Below are positions 60,670 to 64,000 of a stretch of 64,000 bases of DNA, one piece after another (positions within the stretch are counted from its first letter, which is position 1; each line of letters opens with the position of its first letter). Both the position numbers and the translations under genes were made by a program. The notes beneath the pieces are model-generated. The model did not search any database and had not been told where the DNA came from. It saw nothing but the letters and a program-made list of their open reading frames with translations. The DNA lies in the NCBI GenBank assembly GCA_949752735.1, contig OX457041.1:29476900-29540899 (forward strand). Direction: 5' to 3'. The stretch comes from Lumbricus terrestris. Lineage: Eukaryota; Annelida; Clitellata; Crassiclitellata; Lumbricidae.

Positions 60670-60844
60670 CAGGGCTTAAAGTGTGGCTGGACGGTCATGG
60701 ACGGCGCCCATGCAATTGTTTTAAAATCTGCTCGCCACTTATTGGCGAGCAATAGACTGGAAAGGTAAGGGGCGTCCATGCAGGCACTTCTTTTGGAAAG
60801 GTAAGGGGCGTCGAGGCACTTATTTTTCCACACTTTAGGCACTG
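60670..60844. mobile_element. Small MITE, family CAGGGCTTAAAGTGTGG
   Basis: 175 bp. Ends are CAGGGCTTAAAGTGTGG and CCACACTTTAGGCACTG, a 17-bp inverted repeat with two mismatches. Inside are two direct repeats of GGAAAGGTAAGGGGCGTC and the palindrome CTCGCCACTTATTGGCGAG. No clear 8-bp duplication. Confidence 0.65.
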
Positions 60845-60980
60845 AAGGGTCTTTCTGGCTGATCGAGAAGAGAAGCATGCAGATGGATTCGTTAATCGAA
60901 CAGACTTAGCCTGGTAGCCAACGGGTTTCATCCATCATTGACTAATAATGTTATCCTACATCGTGCATTGCATGGTTGCA

Positions 60981-61435
60981 GGTGTCACGAAATAGAGTAT
61001 CTCCCGTATTAATTGTATCCCCCCAAATTAAAAAAAGTCGAAAAAACCATTCCCGCGTGCATTGTTTTTTTAAACTTAACTTTCATCTGCTTTGTTTTTG
61101 ACCAATGACACTAACAGGTATGTTTATTCCTACTAGATTATTTGTTTTGCCCTGTTCTTAGAGCACTTAAAACATTTAAAACACTTAAGAACACTCAGAG
61201 TCCCTAAATAAATTCGAGTTGCCATTATCTGAGCATTGCTTAGGACACTTAAAACAATTAGAGTCACTTTAAATTTTGATTACAGCATAATTTTTTTATT
61301 ATGCGCATTTTTCCTAAAAGGGGACAGAATGGTTTATCCCCCCGGATAGTATAGACCGGTTAATTCCATCCGGGAGGATAGATTAATTCATCCCCCGGAT
61401 AGCTTTCAGGGGGTATACTCCGTTTCGTGTCACAG
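60981..61435. mobile_element. DNA transposon (non-autonomous), family GGTGTCACG, copy 2
   Basis: 455 bp, same orientation as 9193-9646 and alike along the entire length. Starts GGTGTCACGAAATAGAGTA, ends TTTCGTGTCACAG. Apparent 3-bp duplication GCA (60978-60980 and 61436-61438). Confidence 0.85.
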
Positions 61436-61438
61436 GCA

Positions 61439-63062
61439 TTGATCAGTCATGTTAATTTATGTTATCGCTGCTGAGAAGTTTGCCTCCAACGTATACATGT
61501 AAAGTTCTTTGTATATAATCTCCAGTGACTGTGGTGTGCGTCAGTTTTAATCGGTTTCGATTGCAATATAAACGACTTTAGAGATGGTTTACTAAAGCAT
61601 AGAAGCCATAGATCCATAATTTACTTATAGACCTATGGTGAAGACCCTGTTCAGATGAGCGGAGCCCGCGCTAGAGCAAAGGTTTTGATTTAAGCAGGTT
61701 CGAGGCCTAATAGAATGTCCACAGCAAAAAGTTACTTTCGTTGGCCAGACCTGCATCTTCACCAATGAGAAAATGTCTGCCATCTAATTTTTGCATCCTG
61801 CATGCGTGAGGACGAGCAGCAGCAGAGGAATTGATAAATTGATCTGCAATCGATTGCAGTTCATCTATTCAGAGATGTCGCTAATGAGACGGACGAGGGA
61901 TGGTGGACGTCGGTGAAATCGGGATGTTGGCCTTTGAGTCATCAGCCTTGAGATATATCCAGGCAGACCATACTTCGATACTATGCTAAAGATTTGGCAG
62001 TATACATGTATATATATATAGAACCGAAAACAAAAAATGCGTTCGAGGACTGAGCCTCGAGACACGCTCCAGGCAAGGAGAGTGACATGGCTGTGGAAGG
62101 GAGTCCATTGTGCGTTATACTGCCCAGCACAGTGGATGGCATGACAATGATAAATACAGTTGCAGTTGTTGGAGCTGAATACTGAATGTTGTAGACAGAG
62201 CTAGAAGAGAAAAGTACAGAAGTTCCAGAGTCAGTCGCTAGAATAAAACACGCGAGAACAGTCTCAGTTGAGAGGAATGCGAGATGGGCTGACCCTGTCT
62301 GACAACAAAAATATTTAAATGGTTCATGTTGAGGTAATTAACAATTCGCCCGCATGCTTACAACCCTCTTCAGTTTTTCAGGCAGTGCACTTGTAGACAG
62401 AGCAATCGAAACGGCGTCACAGAACCATTTGTGACCAAACAAATAACGTAGTTCTTTTAAATTCGCTGCAATTATTATTTATTTACCTAATTTAATTTGA
62501 AGTGTTTTCAATGTTCAATGATATTAATTTACATGAAGCAAAATATTAGCATAAAATTATGTCCTTGTGGCCCAACGTCTATCGATGGATCGCAGCGTAC
62601 ACAGGGTAGGGGAGGGCTAAAATACCTCCGATTTCATTTGACGTCGACATCGTTAAAATAATCCATTTCTGTCTACGGTGTCTGCCGACTTAGCGTTTTC
62701 AGGGCAAACTATAAAACGCTTAAATAATATACTTTTCAGAATATTTTCCATTAGGCTAAACCTAACTTTATTTTTTTAAATGCGGATTTCTGCTCATCAT
62801 CGAGCATCAATTTTCATGTAACCTGTAAATTAAAAGCTTAATAAGTCAATAAACATTGGAAGAAGTTCCAGAAGAGACGATTGTCAACATGGTTTTAAAA
62901 AGAGGTTGAGTTTTAGTAGACCTACTTCGATGGCTTTGATGGTCCAAAAACGTAGTGTAAGACGCCACACCGAGTATGTCTAGTTATATGTCTAGTATGT
63001 CTTTTAATATTATTGTTTGAAGAAGAAAGTCAATCCTTGCCAGCCGTCCGGATATAATGTCA
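61439..63062. other. Intergenic, nothing recognised
   Basis: About 1.6 kb without a recognisable gene or element boundary. Confidence 0.4.
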
Positions 63063-63072
63063 TTAGCGTAGT

Positions 63073-63774
63073 CTTCTTCTTCTTCTTCATTGTCCATGGG
63101 CTGATAGCCCGTAGGTGTCCACTGCACACTTGACTACTCTCCTCCATGATTCTCTGTCCCGTGCTCGGTGTGTCAGCTCCTGTGCATTCATCCCACACCA
63201 CTCTTCTATGTCCTGCAACCATTCTCTGCATGGTCTTCCCCTTCTCCCCGTTCCCTCCATGATTCCCGTCATTATGCTCTTTATCTTTCTATCATCGCTC
63301 ATTCTTTGGATGTGTCCGAATAGTTTCAGTTTCCTTTTCATTATGGTTTCTATCATATCTGATTTGCTGTTGAGTCTTCTTCGCACTTCTATGTTAGTTA
63401 TTTTCTGTGTCCAGTTGATCTGCAGTATTCTCCTATAACAGTACATTTCGAAAGCCAATATCCTCTGCTTGTCCTCCTTTTTTATTGTCCAGGTTTCGCA
63501 TGCATACAATGCCGTGCTAAATACGCATGTTTCTAGTATTCTTTTCTTTATGCCATGTGACATTGTTTTACTCCTCCATATGTTGTTGAATCCCGCCATT
63601 ATCCCTTTTGCTTTGTTTATTCTTCTTCTAATCTCCTTCGTGCAGCTGTTATCGGACGTTAGAAGGCTCCCTAAGTATACGAATTCTGTGACATTTTCGA
63701 TGATTTCTCCTCTAACCTTGATGTTCTTTTCTATTTCTTCTTTCCCAAATGCCATTGTCTTTGTCTTTCCGATG
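63073..63774 (-). mobile_element. 5'-truncated RTE-like LINE with open frame
   Basis: 702 bp on the minus strand with a perfect 10-bp duplication TTAGCGTAGT (63063-63072 and 63775-63784). The frame from about 63776 down to 63087 is open, with IGKTKTMAFGK, FVYLGSLLTSD, ALYACETWTIKKEDKQR, LFGHIQRMSDDR and GRRGRPCREWLQDIE. It ends in (GAA)n. The first dozen residues of the open frame come from flanking DNA. This is the post-catalytic region of an RTE-like reverse transcriptase, from a different family than the 34623 copy. Confidence 0.85.
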
Positions 63775-63784
63775 TTAGCGTAGT

Positions 63785-64000
63785 GCTGCTGCCAAAATTC
63801 AATAATTTGCAAATGTCAAACACCTCTCCTTTGACCAATTTAGTATGGTTGCCTTTGGGTTAAGAATAGCATGCATGGAATGATGGGAGTCCTTGATCTC
63901 AATTAAAGATAGCCGTTGATCTACTTGTAGTCCGACCCTTTCCACTATTGCCCCAAGGTCTAAGCGATCGTAAAACCCATAGGACGACAGCAAACACGAG
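63785..64000. other. Intergenic to window end
   Basis: A 64-codon minus-strand frame (63993-63799) has no recognised domain. Nothing else seen. Confidence 0.35.

Noticed and set aside
60670..60852. 8-bp duplication around the CAGGGCTTAAAGTGTGG MITE
   Set aside because: AGTTGAAG and AAGGGTCT do not match, so the duplication is not claimed.

Overview
This window is animal (metazoan) nuclear DNA, most likely from a marine invertebrate. The evidence is a single-exon rhodopsin-class neuropeptide-type receptor, a three-exon membrane-protein gene with canonical GT/AG introns, L2/CR1-like and RTE-like LINEs, tRNA-derived SINEs, a Ty3/gypsy element, and very many microsatellites and minisatellites. 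The palindrome TAGGCCTA occurs at least 22 times where chance predicts about one. I cannot fix the phylum; an echinoderm, hemichordate or lophotrochozoan would all fit. No rRNA gene, intact tRNA gene or CRISPR array was seen.

Host genes are few. At 2405-3646 (+) lies an intact GPCR. Between 28751 and 32187 (+) I assemble a single-pass membrane protein from three in-phase exons: a signal peptide, an acidic glycosylatable ectodomain with an RRKR furin-type site, a transmembrane exon, and a 39-residue cytoplasmic tail. A possible first exon of another membrane protein is at 15529.

Mobile DNA dominates. A structurally complete Ty3/gypsy retrotransposon (19586-26537) has two 810-bp LTRs that differ by about one substitution and two one-base run-length changes. 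It has a tRNA-Leu-type primer site and one 1599-residue gag-pol frame with all catalytic motifs. Each LTR carries five NRF-1-type palindromes interleaved with E2F-type motifs upstream of a TATA box. Around it are many short DNA transposons, mostly non-autonomous hAT-like elements. Target-site duplications (TSDs) of 8 bp can be read at 761-1183, 6299-6484, 10048-10374, 17609-18931, 28259-28651, 36799-36952, 39395-40750, 48856-50854, 51589-51746 and 54000-54772. A separate family with apparent 3-bp duplications has copies at 9193-9646 and 60981-61435.

Two RTE-type LINE copies (34623-35313 and 63073-63774) keep open frames, have perfect 10-bp TSDs, and are cut off at almost the same codon. L2-like LINE tails ending in GCGCTATATAAAT plus a short tandem repeat are scattered through 11-36 kb, and a tRNA-derived SINE at 9840-10040 ends in the same kind of tail.

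Tandem arrays include a 63-bp satellite whose every unit encodes a hairpin (41458-42395), a 65-bp two-part satellite interrupted by a MITE (51167-52612), and 35-, 28-, 17-, 16- and 15-bp minisatellites. The remaining stretches look like ordinary intergenic DNA.
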